DNA of 64,000 bases from an uncultured Eubacteriales bacterium (GTDB taxonomy: Bacteria; Bacillota; Clostridia; Oscillospirales; CAG-272), in contig CAKSDP010000002.1 of assembly GCA_934446065.1 (NCBI GenBank), positions 1 to 64,000 of the forward strand, written 5' to 3'. The notes under the pieces were generated by a model that saw only the letters and a program-made list of their open reading frames with translations, searched no databases and was not told the origin of the DNA. Below, piece after piece: positions 8,906 through 17,307 of this stretch. How positions within the stretch are numbered: position 1 is the stretch's first letter; every line of letters starts with the position of its first letter. The position numbers and the translations under genes were made by a program.

Positions 8906-10597
8906 ATGCCAATATACGAGAAATTCACAAACGGCAGATCGCGTGACAGCTTTTCGTCATATGAGGAGCTCTGCCGTGACTATAAAATAACATATAATGA
9001 TGACTTCAACTTTGCCTATGACGTTCTCGACGTGCTTGGACGCGAGAAGCCCGACAAGTGTGCTATGGTGTGGCTTTCAAATGATTTCGAGAGACGCACG
9101 TTCACATTTGCCGATATGGCGAGAATGTCAAACAAGGCTGCAAATTATTTCACGCAGCTCGGTATAAAGAAAGGCGATACCGTGCTCCTTGTCCTGCGCC
9201 GCAGCTACTATTTCTGGTTCTGCCTTATGGGACTCCATAAGATCGGCGCGATTGCGGTTCAGGCTACCGATATGCTTACGGCAAAGGACTACATCTACCG
9301 CTGCAACGCGGGCAAGATCAAGTGTGCTGTCGTAACCGATTTCGGCGATGCGACGACTCATTTTGACGAGGGACTCAATCGGTACGAAACTGTTGAGACG
9401 CGCTGCGTCATCGGTCACAAGAACGTTCCGGGATGGGTCGATTTTGAGGCAGGGTTTGAGGCTGCCTCCGACGAGTGGGAACGCCCGACGGGCGATGCCG
9501 CAGTCGGTGCCCGCGACATTATGCTTATGGCATTTTCATCCGGCACGACGGGTTATCCGAAAATCATCACACACGATTTCCGCTACCCACTCGGGCACAT
9601 CATGACCGGTGTTTATTGGCACAGGGTAGTTGACGGCGGACTGCACTTCACTATTTCCGATACGGGCTGGCTCAAGTCGATCTGGGGCAAGCTTTACGGT
9701 CAGTGGTTCGGCGAGTCTGCTGTGCTTGTGTACGATTTCGATCGCTTCTCTGCGAAGAATGTTCTCTCCGTGCTTGAACGCGAGCGTGTTACGACATTCT
9801 GCGTTCCGCCGACCATGTATCGTCTGATGCTGCTTGAGGATGTCGCGAAGTATGACCTCTCCTCAATCACGCATTGCTGCACGGCAGGCGAGGCGCTCAA
9901 TCCCGACATATACAACAAGTGGCTCGAGATAACCGGTCACAAGATCTACGAGGGATTCGGTCAGACTGAGACTACGGTGTGCATTTCAACGCTGTATCCG
10001 TGGATGGAGCCGCGCCCGGGTGCTATCGGACTTCCCACTCCCGGCTACGATGTCCATATTATAAATGACGCCGGTGAGCACTGCACACGAGGCGACACCG
10101 GTGAGATATGTATAAAGGCGACGCGCGACAATCGCCCGTGCGGCCTTATCGACCAGTACAACTGGAGCGACGAGGAGACCGATCACGCATATCGCGGCGG
10201 TTACTACCATACCGGCGATACTGCGTATCGCGATGAGCTTGGATTCTTCCGCTATGTCGGACGTAACGACGATGTTATCAAGTCGTCCGGTTACCGCATC
10301 GGTCCGTTTGAGATCGAGAGCGTTCTGCTTGAGCACCCTGCTGTTCTTGAGACTGCCGTCACCGGTGTTCCCGATCCGATCCGCGGATTCAGCGTAAAGG
10401 CGACCATCGTCCTGCGCGATGGGTATACGCCGTCGGACGAGCTTACCCATGAGCTTCAGAACTACGTTAAGGTGAACACCGCACCGTACAAGTATCCGAG
10501 AATTGTCGAATACGTTGCGGAGCTTCCCAAAACATTCAACGGAAAGATCAGACGTGCCGCTATAAGAGAAAACGATAAGGACGCGGCAAATAAGTAA
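8906..10597 (+). CDS. AMP-dependent acyl-CoA synthetase (medium-chain/acetyl-CoA synthetase like)
   Basis: This 563-residue adenylate-forming ligase carries FSSGTTGYPKI (ATP loop), EGFGQTETT, YHTGDTAYRDE, a GRNDDVIKSSGYRIGPFEIE hinge and a C-terminal FNGKIRR with the catalytic lysine. It converts a carboxylic acid, ATP and CoA to acyl-CoA, AMP and PPi. Sequence style is that of the ACSM/acetyl-CoA synthetase branch rather than the long-chain branch. It is the second ligase of the operon; together they suggest activation of free acids (isobutyrate, isovalerate, 2-methylbutyrate or aryl acids) for reductive carboxylation. The operon ends here with a strong terminator. GGAGG precedes the ATG. 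Confidence 0.9.
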   Translation: MPIYEKFTNGRSRDSFSSYEELCRDYKITYNDDFNFAYDVLDVLGREKPDKCAMVWLSNDFERRTFTFADMARMSNKAANYFTQLGIKKGDTVLLVLRRSYYFWFCLMGLHKIGAIAVQATDMLTAKDYIYRCNAGKIKCAVVTDFGDATTHFDEGLNRYETVETRCVIGHKNVPGWVDFEAGFEAASDEWERPTGDAAVGARDIMLMAFSSGTTGYPKIITHDFRYPLGHIMTGVYWHRVVDGGLHFTISDTGWLKSIWGKLYGQWFGESAVLVYDFDRFSAKNVLSVLERERVTTFCVPPTMYRLMLLEDVAKYDLSSITHCCTAGEALNPDIYNKWLEITGHKIYEGFGQTETTVCISTLYPWMEPRPGAIGLPTPGYDVHIINDAGEHCTRGDTGEICIKATRDNRPCGLIDQYNWSDEETDHAYRGGYYHTGDTAYRDELGFFRYVGRNDDVIKSSGYRIGPFEIESVLLEHPAVLETAVTGVPDPIRGFSVKATIVLRDGYTPSDELTHELQNYVKVNTAPYKYPRIVEYVAELPKTFNGKIRRAAIRENDKDAANK

Positions 10598-10610
10598 TAA
10601 ACAGCAAGGT

Positions 10611-10660
10611 AAAACGCCGAGAATTGACGAATCAATGTCGATTTTCGGCGTTTTGTTGTT
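10611..10660 (+). terminator. Intrinsic terminator of the oxoacid operon
   Basis: An 18-bp stem with two G-U type positions (10611-10628 with 10637-10654) is followed by TTTTGTTGTT, 13 bp after the last gene of the operon. Confidence 0.9.
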
Positions 10661-10684
10661 ATTTGCACAATTATTTGTGAAAAC

Positions 10685-10761
10685 TCACATATTAGATTGT
10701 GAAATTTGTATCATCTAATTTTTAATTAGTGCTGGAAAAAGTCATAAAAACGTGGTATAAT
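10685..10761 (+). promoter_or_regulatory. Extended -10 promoter and inverted repeats before the GT2 gene
   Basis: TATAAT at 10756-10761 is preceded by TG one base away (extended -10), with a weak -35 TGGAAA at 10733-10738 (17 bp spacer). Upstream are two overlapping inverted repeats: TCACA-N8-TGTGA at 10685-10702 and ATTAGAT/ATCTAAT at 10691-10719. They could be an operator. The leader to the start codon is about 155 nt; no further recognisable element was seen in it. Confidence 0.6.
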
Positions 10762-10923
10762 GTAATTCAATTGCGTATCGTAAACTGTGGGTACTATACG
10801 CTTGTTGCGGAAAACAGAACAAAACAAAACCTTTACAGGTTATTTTTGAAAATTGAGCTTGGCTATACAGCCCCGAATAATGTTTGTATATGGGCAGGTG
10901 CAGCTCAATGGAGGAAATTTTTA

Positions 10924-12300
10924 ATGAGTTACATAAATACGGTATATACCGTAACATCAGTATTATTTGCGATTTTAACGCTTTGCTGTATACACTTTAT
11001 TTTTTTTGCCATTGTAGGATTGTTTCGCAAAAAAACATATCCCGAGACGGACACAAAGCTCAGATACGGAATTATTATACCGGCACGAAACGAAGAATTT
11101 GTGGTTGGAAACCTTATAGACAGCGTCAAGAGAAATAAATACCCCCAGGATAAGCTTGAAATTTTTGTTATCGCTCACAACTGCACCGACAAGACTGCCG
11201 AGATAGCGCGTGCACACGGCGCGGTAGTGTATGAATACAACAATCCTGAAGAATGCACGATGGGATATGCGTTCCGATATCTGTTCAAGATGATCAAACG
11301 GGATTACGGTATTGAGAGCTTTGACGGCTTTTTTCTGTTCAATGCCGATAACGTTCTCGACGTAAACTATTTCAGCAAGATGAATGACGCGTTTGTCGCC
11401 TGCGGCAGAAAGAACGTCATAACCTCGTTCCGCAACTCAAAGAATTTCGGTGAAAATCTGATCTCCGCTTGCTACGGGCTGTATTTCGTATACGGCTGTC
11501 GGTTTGAGTCAAGAGGAAGAACCGCTCTCGGCTGCTCCACCCGCGTGCAAGGAACCGGATATGTTATTCCGGCGAGCGTCGTTAAAGAGGGTTGGAAATA
11601 CGTCACGCTGACGGAGGACTGGGAGTTTACCGCAGACCGGATCCTTCTCGGCGAGAAAATCGAGTTCTGCGACGACGCTGTTTTTTACGACGAGCAGCCC
11701 ACTTCTCTCCGTGTAATGTGGCGTCAGCGTGTCAGATGGTCAAAGGGACATCTGCTCGTCTGCTTCTCAAGATTTACCGATATGTTCCGTGAGCTTTTTT
11801 CGCCGAAGAAGGACGGCGTTCCGGTGAACAAAGGCTCTGTTTACGACATCATGATAAACATAACGCCGATGTGCGTTATTACCACCTCGCTTATTCTGCT
11901 TGAGATCTTTGCCGTTCTGTTCTCTCCGTTTTTCGGCGTGAAGATCAGCACTGCGATCAAAACTATAATTGTGAAAAACCTCGGATTTTACGCTATCGCA
12001 TATGTGATGATGATAATTGCTTCATGCATCATTTATGTCATAGAGCGTGACCGTATCAAGCACGTGAGCTTCCCAATAAAGCTTCTGTCCGTTCTTCTGT
12101 GGCCTCTGTTCCTTGTGATCTCGGTGCCCGCAGAACTTGTTGCGCTGTTCCAGAAGAATGTGACGTGGCAGGTGATCCCGCACACAAACACGACCAGCTT
12201 TTCCGATCTGAACTGCTGTTGTGCCGAGCATGAGACTCATGAGACTGAGGAAGAAAAGGTTGAGAATGAGTTTGCCATGGATGCGGCAAGCGAAGAATAG
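10924..12300 (+). CDS. Membrane-anchored family 2 glycosyltransferase
   Basis: From the ATG with GGAGG 9 bp upstream, the protein has 458 residues; a longer reading from 10729 has no RBS and begins upstream of the -10 box. An N-terminal membrane segment (about 8-32) is followed by a GT-A domain with PARNEE, AHNCTDKT, an NADN motif in the DxD position, TEDWEF and QRVRWSKG, which is the QxxRW motif of processive GT2 enzymes such as cellulose or hyaluronan synthases. Two to three membrane segments follow (about 315-425), then a charged Glu-rich tail. It likely elongates or transfers an extracellular polysaccharide. It is monocistronic and its substrate is unknown. Confidence 0.88.
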   Translation: MSYINTVYTVTSVLFAILTLCCIHFIFFAIVGLFRKKTYPETDTKLRYGIIIPARNEEFVVGNLIDSVKRNKYPQDKLEIFVIAHNCTDKTAEIARAHGAVVYEYNNPEECTMGYAFRYLFKMIKRDYGIESFDGFFLFNADNVLDVNYFSKMNDAFVACGRKNVITSFRNSKNFGENLISACYGLYFVYGCRFESRGRTALGCSTRVQGTGYVIPASVVKEGWKYVTLTEDWEFTADRILLGEKIEFCDDAVFYDEQPTSLRVMWRQRVRWSKGHLLVCFSRFTDMFRELFSPKKDGVPVNKGSVYDIMINITPMCVITTSLILLEIFAVLFSPFFGVKISTAIKTIIVKNLGFYAIAYVMMIIASCIIYVIERDRIKHVSFPIKLLSVLLWPLFLVISVPAELVALFQKNVTWQVIPHTNTTSFSDLNCCCAEHETHETEEEKVENEFAMDAASEE

Positions 12301-12316
12301 AATATGCCATATGCCG

Positions 12317-12357
12317 AAAAAGGGTGTGATTCCTACAAGGAATCACACCCTTTTTAT
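12317..12357. terminator. Bidirectional intrinsic terminator
   Basis: A perfect inverted repeat of 17 bp (12317-12333 with 12339-12355) with a 5-base loop and A/T tracts on both sides lies between convergent genes. It serves the GT2 gene on plus and the sugar operon on minus. Confidence 0.93.
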
Positions 12358-12359
12358 GC

Positions 12360-13334
12360 TTATAAGTCTTTGTCATAAACGTCGATCTCATCAAGACGGA
12401 CTACTCGTCCGCTCTCTTCCCTGCTTCGGATGCCGGCGACGATCATTTTCATAAGCTCGACCGACTGTGCGAACGGGAACGGCTCCTCGCCTGTGCGCAG
12501 CCAATGAACAAAGAGGTCAAGCTGCTTCTTGAATGCGTAGTACGAATCACCGCACGTGAGGTAGCGTGAGCCTTTTGAGCCGATGACGAGCATTCCGGCG
12601 CCCGCCATGCCGATACCCTGGATTATATTGACATTGCAGCCGCTCTTGTGCTTTATGTGAACGACCGTGCGTTCATAGGTTCCGGTATTTTGCACCGACT
12701 CGAATCCCTCGCCGAGGAGCGGGTACATGGACTCAAGCGCGTGGATGCCGTAGGTCTCGTACTTTTTAGCCATAGGTGAGCAGATGTACATAAGCTCGCC
12801 AAGCTCATAGTGATTAGCATAGAACGGCTCATATTCCTTGCAGTAGCGCATGGAGGACGATGTGATGAAGTGTGCGCCGTTCTGTCTCCAGTTTACAAAT
12901 GTGCGCAGATCATCTTCATTGTTTATGAGAGGCTTGTCAATGAACATCGGAATACCGACTTCGATAAACGGACGGCAGCGTTCGACGTGCTCATCGCCTA
13001 CGTCGGTTGCGACGATCACCGCGTCAACCTTGCCGATCATATCACGCGGATCGGCAAGAACCTCGGGTATCTTTGCCGCCCGCGCGATGCGCTCTGCCTC
13101 GTCGCGCTCGGCAAATCCGGTGCAGCAGATGCACGTGATGGCAGCTCCTGGGATTCCGAATGTGTGCGGCGGCTGTTTTGAAAGATAATCGGGGATGACC
13201 GGGAACGGGCAATCCTTCATATATTCCCAGTCGTAGCCGTTAAACATTGCACTCCATGAGTACGGATGACCGTTGCCCTCGGTCATACCGAGAATACCGA
13301 TTCTCAGCTCTTTATCACCAAGAGGAAAACTCAT
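12360..13334 (-). CDS. Gfo/Idh/MocA-family oxidoreductase
   Basis: A 324-residue protein with an N-terminal Rossmann fold (RIGILGMTEGNGHPY at about 11-25; VDAVIVATDVGDEHVE and MFIDKPLIN, the EKP-like motif with Asp for Glu). It should be an NAD(P)-dependent dehydrogenase or isomerase of a sugar or inositol-type substrate, or an epimerising oxidoreductase. It is the last gene of the eight-gene operon beginning at 20684. CTGGAG precedes the ATG. Substrate is not readable. Confidence 0.82.
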   Translation of the reverse strand: MSFPLGDKELRIGILGMTEGNGHPYSWSAMFNGYDWEYMKDCPFPVIPDYLSKQPPHTFGIPGAAITCICCTGFAERDEAERIARAAKIPEVLADPRDMIGKVDAVIVATDVGDEHVERCRPFIEVGIPMFIDKPLINNEDDLRTFVNWRQNGAHFITSSSMRYCKEYEPFYANHYELGELMYICSPMAKKYETYGIHALESMYPLLGEGFESVQNTGTYERTVVHIKHKSGCNVNIIQGIGMAGAGMLVIGSKGSRYLTCGDSYYAFKKQLDLFVHWLRTGEEPFPFAQSVELMKMIVAGIRSREESGRVVRLDEIDVYDKDL

Positions 13335-13354
13335 TTTACAAATCTCCAGTCTGA

Positions 13355-14293
13355 TTATTTTTTCGGGCGCGAAAGAACCTTCATTATTTCGGGAATATTG
13401 ACGGCGGCAAACTCATCGTGCAGACGCTTCATTGCTGCAGGAGAGATCTCCGGTGCATCAAAGTATCCGATGTTCTCGCGCACCTGATCGGGGGTATCGG
13501 CGCCGAGGACGAGGCTCGTTACGCCGACGGTATCACGCATGAAGGCGATGGCAAGCTCGGCTACCGTCATGCCTTCGGATGCTGCGATCTCGCGGAGAAG
13601 CCGTATCTTCGGTACGGCGTGCTCTGTGAGGATCGGGTCGTCAAGCTTGTCGGGATCAAGGAAGAAAAGCCCCTGAAGAAAGACGCTGCGCACAAACACC
13701 GTGTATCCGCGCTCCTTGAGCTTCGCGGCGATACCGGAAGCGATCAGCCTTTGATCGAATATGCTCATCGGGAGCTGTGTTACCGTGAATTCGGGGTACT
13801 TCATCATTTCTTCGGCTTCATCGGCAGTGTAGATCGATGCACCGACAACATCGGCGTAGCCGTGACGGACGATCGAATTCATGGCGCGGGCGCCCGCCGC
13901 TCCGCGAGCGAAGAGATCTCCCGCAACGTGAAGCATGACCGCATTGACGCGTTTCACGGACAGTCGTTCAAGCGAGGATTCGATCGAAGTGATAACGTAT
14001 TTTTCAAGCTCGGCGTCGCTGTCACCTTCAAGCTTCGGAAGCTTTGTTGTGATAAACGGCAGCTCTCCGTCATATGTTTTGAAAAAGTTTCCGATAACTT
14101 CCTCGGAATTTCCGTACACGCGTGCCGTATCGATCGAGGTAACTCCGCCCTCAAGCGCAGCGCGCAGTATCGCGTGGCTCTTTGCCTCATCAGGCTTTCC
14201 TGCGTTGTTCGCGATGCCGTAGTTCATACCGAGCTGCACGGTGCCGAGAGACATTGACGACAGGCGTTTTCCGCTGACAGTTGTGTATTTCAT
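13355..14293 (-). CDS. Aldo/keto reductase
   Basis: This 312-residue (alpha/beta)8 NAD(P)H oxidoreductase has MSLGTVQLGMNYGIAN, the DTARVYGNSEEVIG motif with the catalytic Asp-Tyr pair, a TTKLPK lysine motif and a LHVAGD histidine context. C-terminal SLVLGADTPDQVRENI is the usual cofactor-binding part of this family. It probably reduces or oxidises a sugar-derived aldehyde or ketone in the operon's pathway. GGAGG precedes the start; 12 bp separate it from the aldolase gene upstream. Confidence 0.88.
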   Translation of the reverse strand: MKYTTVSGKRLSSMSLGTVQLGMNYGIANNAGKPDEAKSHAILRAALEGGVTSIDTARVYGNSEEVIGNFFKTYDGELPFITTKLPKLEGDSDAELEKYVITSIESSLERLSVKRVNAVMLHVAGDLFARGAAGARAMNSIVRHGYADVVGASIYTADEAEEMMKYPEFTVTQLPMSIFDQRLIASGIAAKLKERGYTVFVRSVFLQGLFFLDPDKLDDPILTEHAVPKIRLLREIAASEGMTVAELAIAFMRDTVGVTSLVLGADTPDQVRENIGYFDAPEISPAAMKRLHDEFAAVNIPEIMKVLSRPKK

Positions 14294-14305
14294 GACGACC
14301 TCCGA

Positions 14306-15103
14306 TCAGCTAAGCGATTCGGGCGCGGCAACGTCCCTGCCCGATACCTTTGAAACAAGGTCTTGGTAGTATTGCCAGAGCGCGACAACGTCGGCGCCGA
14401 CGCTGATGAATGTATAACCCATTTCTACAAGAGAATCAAAGTTGCCGGGTCCGCCGACCGTGCCGGAGAATTTGCCGTGCTTTCTTGCGGTTGCGGCTAC
14501 GAGGCGGCGCGTGCGGTCGATCTCGGGGTTCGAGAAATCGCACGGCGTGCCGAGTCCCTGGCTGAAATCGGCGGGACCGAAGAAGATCATGTTAATGCCG
14601 GGGAGAGCGCATATCTCCTCAAGCTCGGCAAGCGGTTCCGGATCCTCTATCTGCACGACGGTGAATCTCTCCTCATTTGCCTCGCGGATATAGTCGAGTG
14701 CATCAACGAGACAGTATTTTCCGTCGGCATTTCCACCGTCGAGGGGACGGCGGCCGATCGGGTGGAACTTTGTATAGTAGATGATCTTCTTTGCTTCCTC
14801 AAGGCTCATAAGGTGCGGCACCATGATTCCGGTGGAGTCACCCTCGAGCGGGCGGACAAGATCGCTGTACGATCCTTTGGATACGCGGGTGAGTGTGTCG
14901 CAGTCGTAGACCTTCGCTGCTCTCACCGCGTTTTCAATGTACGAGTAGTCTGACGGGACGTGCTCCATGTCGATCCATATGCAGTCAAATCCGCACATAG
15001 CGGCGATCTCTGCGTTGCGCAGATCGGCAAGATTCAGCTTGACACAGGTTGCGACCTTACCGTCGCGCATTTGTCTGAGCACACGGCTCTTTCTCATGTT
15101 CAT
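14306..15103 (-). CDS. HpcH/HpaI-family aldolase (2-keto-3-deoxy-sugar acid aldolase type)
   Basis: The 265-residue protein has the class II pyruvate aldolase signature: FDCIWIDMEHVPSDY with the metal Glu context, VRAAKVYDCDTLTRVSKG, GIMVPH, VQIEDPE and IFFGPADFSQGLG. Enzymes of this family reversibly cleave 2-keto-3-deoxy sugar acids to pyruvate and an aldehyde, metal dependent and in the cytosol. With the neighbouring SDR and aldo/keto reductase this points to a non-phosphorylated sugar-acid route. The exact sugar is unknown. Confidence 0.85.
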   Translation of the reverse strand: MNMRKSRVLRQMRDGKVATCVKLNLADLRNAEIAAMCGFDCIWIDMEHVPSDYSYIENAVRAAKVYDCDTLTRVSKGSYSDLVRPLEGDSTGIMVPHLMSLEEAKKIIYYTKFHPIGRRPLDGGNADGKYCLVDALDYIREANEERFTVVQIEDPEPLAELEEICALPGINMIFFGPADFSQGLGTPCDFSNPEIDRTRRLVAATARKHGKFSGTVGGPGNFDSLVEMGYTFISVGADVVALWQYYQDLVSKVSGRDVAAPESLS

Positions 15104-15126
15104 GTGAATATATCCTTTCTTTGGGG

Positions 15127-15912
15127 TTATTTTGCGCTGTATCCGCCGTCAACCGGAATGACCGTGCCGGTCGTATAGAGCGATGCGTCCGATGCGAGAT
15201 AGACGATGATTCCCTTGATGTCGGAGTCGTTTGCCATACGTCTCAGGAACGTCGCTTTCTCGTAATTCTCGAGGAAGCTCTCCGGCTGATTGTTGAACAG
15301 GCCGCCGAGCGAGAGACAATTGCATCTGACGCCTTTGTGGCCGTAGTACGAAGCGGTGAAACGGGTGAAGTTATGCATTCCGCCCTTGTGCATATAGTAG
15401 TCCGGAGCGTTGGCGCTGGTAATTGCGGGGCAGGCCTCGTAAAGGGTGTCGTTGCATCCGAGATCACCCATATATGAGCCGATGTTGATGATACTGCCGT
15501 GGCCGTTTTCTGCCATATGATCGCCGAACGCGCGTGTTATAAGAAACAGTCCGGTCGCGTTTACTGCAAGGCTTTCGGCGAATACTTCGGCGGGGTCGGA
15601 GTAGTTCTTCATGCAGCGGAGGACAGAGTTGTTTACGAGAATATCGACGTGACCGAACTTCTCGACCATACGCGCAAGGAGCGCGCGGATCGACTGTTCG
15701 TCCTTTTGATCGTATTCGTCGGCGTATACGGAGTAGCCCGCTTCACGCAGCGAGGCTGCATATTTTTCGTTTGCGTCAATGTGGCGCGATGCCGTAACGA
15801 CTGTTGCGCCGGCTTCGGCGAGGGCTGACGTCATCTGACGGCCGTAATTGCCTGCGCCGCCGGTTACGAGAGCGACCTTGCCGTCAAGCTTGAACATATC
15901 GAGAACATTCAT
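15127..15912 (-). CDS. Short-chain dehydrogenase/reductase
   Basis: A 261-residue classical SDR: TGGAGNYGRQM (TGxxxGxG cofactor loop, residues about 17-27), NNSV in the NNAG position, a YYMHKGG catalytic Tyr-x-x-x-Lys, and a C-terminal GTVIPVDGGYSAK. It resembles gluconate or 2-deoxy-gluconate type dehydrogenases. It probably oxidises a sugar or sugar acid ahead of the aldolase in the same operon. GAAAGGA precedes the ATG. Confidence 0.88.
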   Translation of the reverse strand: MNVLDMFKLDGKVALVTGGAGNYGRQMTSALAEAGATVVTASRHIDANEKYAASLREAGYSVYADEYDQKDEQSIRALLARMVEKFGHVDILVNNSVLRCMKNYSDPAEVFAESLAVNATGLFLITRAFGDHMAENGHGSIINIGSYMGDLGCNDTLYEACPAITSANAPDYYMHKGGMHNFTRFTASYYGHKGVRCNCLSLGGLFNNQPESFLENYEKATFLRRMANDSDIKGIIVYLASDASLYTTGTVIPVDGGYSAK

Positions 15913-15997
15913 TTTGTAGAGATCCTTTCAGAGTTAAAAGTCCGCATAAACAAAACCACAGGAGGCTATACAGAGATGTACAGCCTCCCGCGAATTG

Positions 15998-17266
15998 TCA
16001 GTTGTTGAGCAGTTCGGTAGCGGCGCTGACGATAGCCGCGCCTGCGTCGGGCGTGAATGTGGAGTTGCCGACCTCGTAGCCGCCGTCGTTTACAGCGTCG
16101 GGCGTGTAAATATAGCCGGGCAGAGCTGCCGTGGACAGCTCGAACACGAAGGTCTTTTCATATTTTGATGCTTTCTTGATAGCAAGTCCGTATTCAACAA
16201 ACAGCTCGCCCTGCGTGCCGAGGATTGCGGTATCGCCGAGCACGAGCTTCTGGATTTCGCACGGGAGATCGGGATCGACATACCCACCGTCTGCCTCGAC
16301 GGAGAGGTAGTATATATCCTCTGCACCGAACATATCAAGCTCGGCATTGCGCATGGTGATGTAGTCCGCATTTTTCAGCGATTCAAAGCGCTCCTGCGCC
16401 TTGATCATTGCCGCATGAGCCTCCTCACGGGGCGGATATTCCTTGCGCGGCAGGTCGATTTCGATGGACTTATAATCAATGTCGATCGAATCCTTGAAGT
16501 CGATCTTGTCAAGGCAATGGAAGATCTCGACCGCGATAGTCGTGCCGGCGCGGCAGGATTCTTCAAAATTCTGTCCTACGCGGTGGTAGCGCGAGCTCTG
16601 GTTGCCGGAGGTTCCCTGAGCGAACATGAATATTGCGTCGGGGCACGCGAAGCCGAAGTAGCGGCGGATGTATCCGGGGTAATCTGCGGTCACGAGAACA
16701 TTCTCTGCGTGCAGATAGGTCGGATGGAGGGCGTAGTTGAGGAGAATGCCGCGGATCTTGCCGTCGGCATCCTTTGCCGCAATAATATTTACGGAGGGGT
16801 CTGCGATACCGCCGCGCTCACGGCGATTTCCGCCGATTCCCTGTTCTGCGCCGCAATGACCGACATATGTACCGATCGAGCCATCAAAAGTATTTTCGGA
16901 CGCTTCCTTTACGATCGCGGTCACCTTTTCCATAAGCTCGCGGCCGTAGTCGTCGTCGCGTCTGATACCCTCGGCATATTCAAAATCGTGGACGACTCCG
17001 ATCAGCGGAGCGCAGTGCGTGTGAGAACAGGTAGCGAGGATCGGGAAGTCAAACTTCCCTCTCAGCTCGCGGACGAACTCTTTGCTGAAGTGGAGCAGAT
17101 CGGCGGTAACTATCGCCACCTTCTTCTCGCCGTTGTCTATGAACATACAAGCCGCGTACAGTGGATCGTGAATTCCCTCGTTCGGGCGGGGGCAATGGGG
17201 GTATCCGGTCAGCTGGACACCCTTTTTCGGGGAAATATCTACAAGAGACATACCGATTTTAAGCAT
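15998..17266 (-). CDS. Neutral/alkaline ceramidase-fold amidohydrolase, cytosolic
   Basis: The 422-residue protein matches the neutral/alkaline non-lysosomal ceramidase N-terminal domain family: GMSLVDISP and LTGY at the start, IVTADLL, ATCSHTHCAP (zinc His motif), YALHPTYLHAENVLVTADYP and an FAQGTSGNQ segment. No signal peptide or membrane segment is visible, unlike secreted ceramidases. Sandwiched between nagA and sugar dehydrogenase genes, it more likely hydrolyses an amide or N-acyl group of a sugar derivative than ceramide (inference). GAAAGGA precedes the ATG. About 85 bp without a gene separates it from the SDR downstream. Confidence 0.75.
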   Translation of the reverse strand: MLKIGMSLVDISPKKGVQLTGYPHCPRPNEGIHDPLYAACMFIDNGEKKVAIVTADLLHFSKEFVRELRGKFDFPILATCSHTHCAPLIGVVHDFEYAEGIRRDDDYGRELMEKVTAIVKEASENTFDGSIGTYVGHCGAEQGIGGNRRERGGIADPSVNIIAAKDADGKIRGILLNYALHPTYLHAENVLVTADYPGYIRRYFGFACPDAIFMFAQGTSGNQSSRYHRVGQNFEESCRAGTTIAVEIFHCLDKIDFKDSIDIDYKSIEIDLPRKEYPPREEAHAAMIKAQERFESLKNADYITMRNAELDMFGAEDIYYLSVEADGGYVDPDLPCEIQKLVLGDTAILGTQGELFVEYGLAIKKASKYEKTFVFELSTAALPGYIYTPDAVNDGGYEVGNSTFTPDAGAAIVSAATELLNN

Positions 17267-17307
17267 AATACGGTCTTCCTTTCTGACAGCACGGCTGTCA
17301 GTAAAAT

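Noticed and set aside
10729..10923. N-terminal extension of the GT2 protein
   Set aside because: It begins upstream of the -10 box, has no RBS, and a normal RBS and membrane-segment start occur at 10924.
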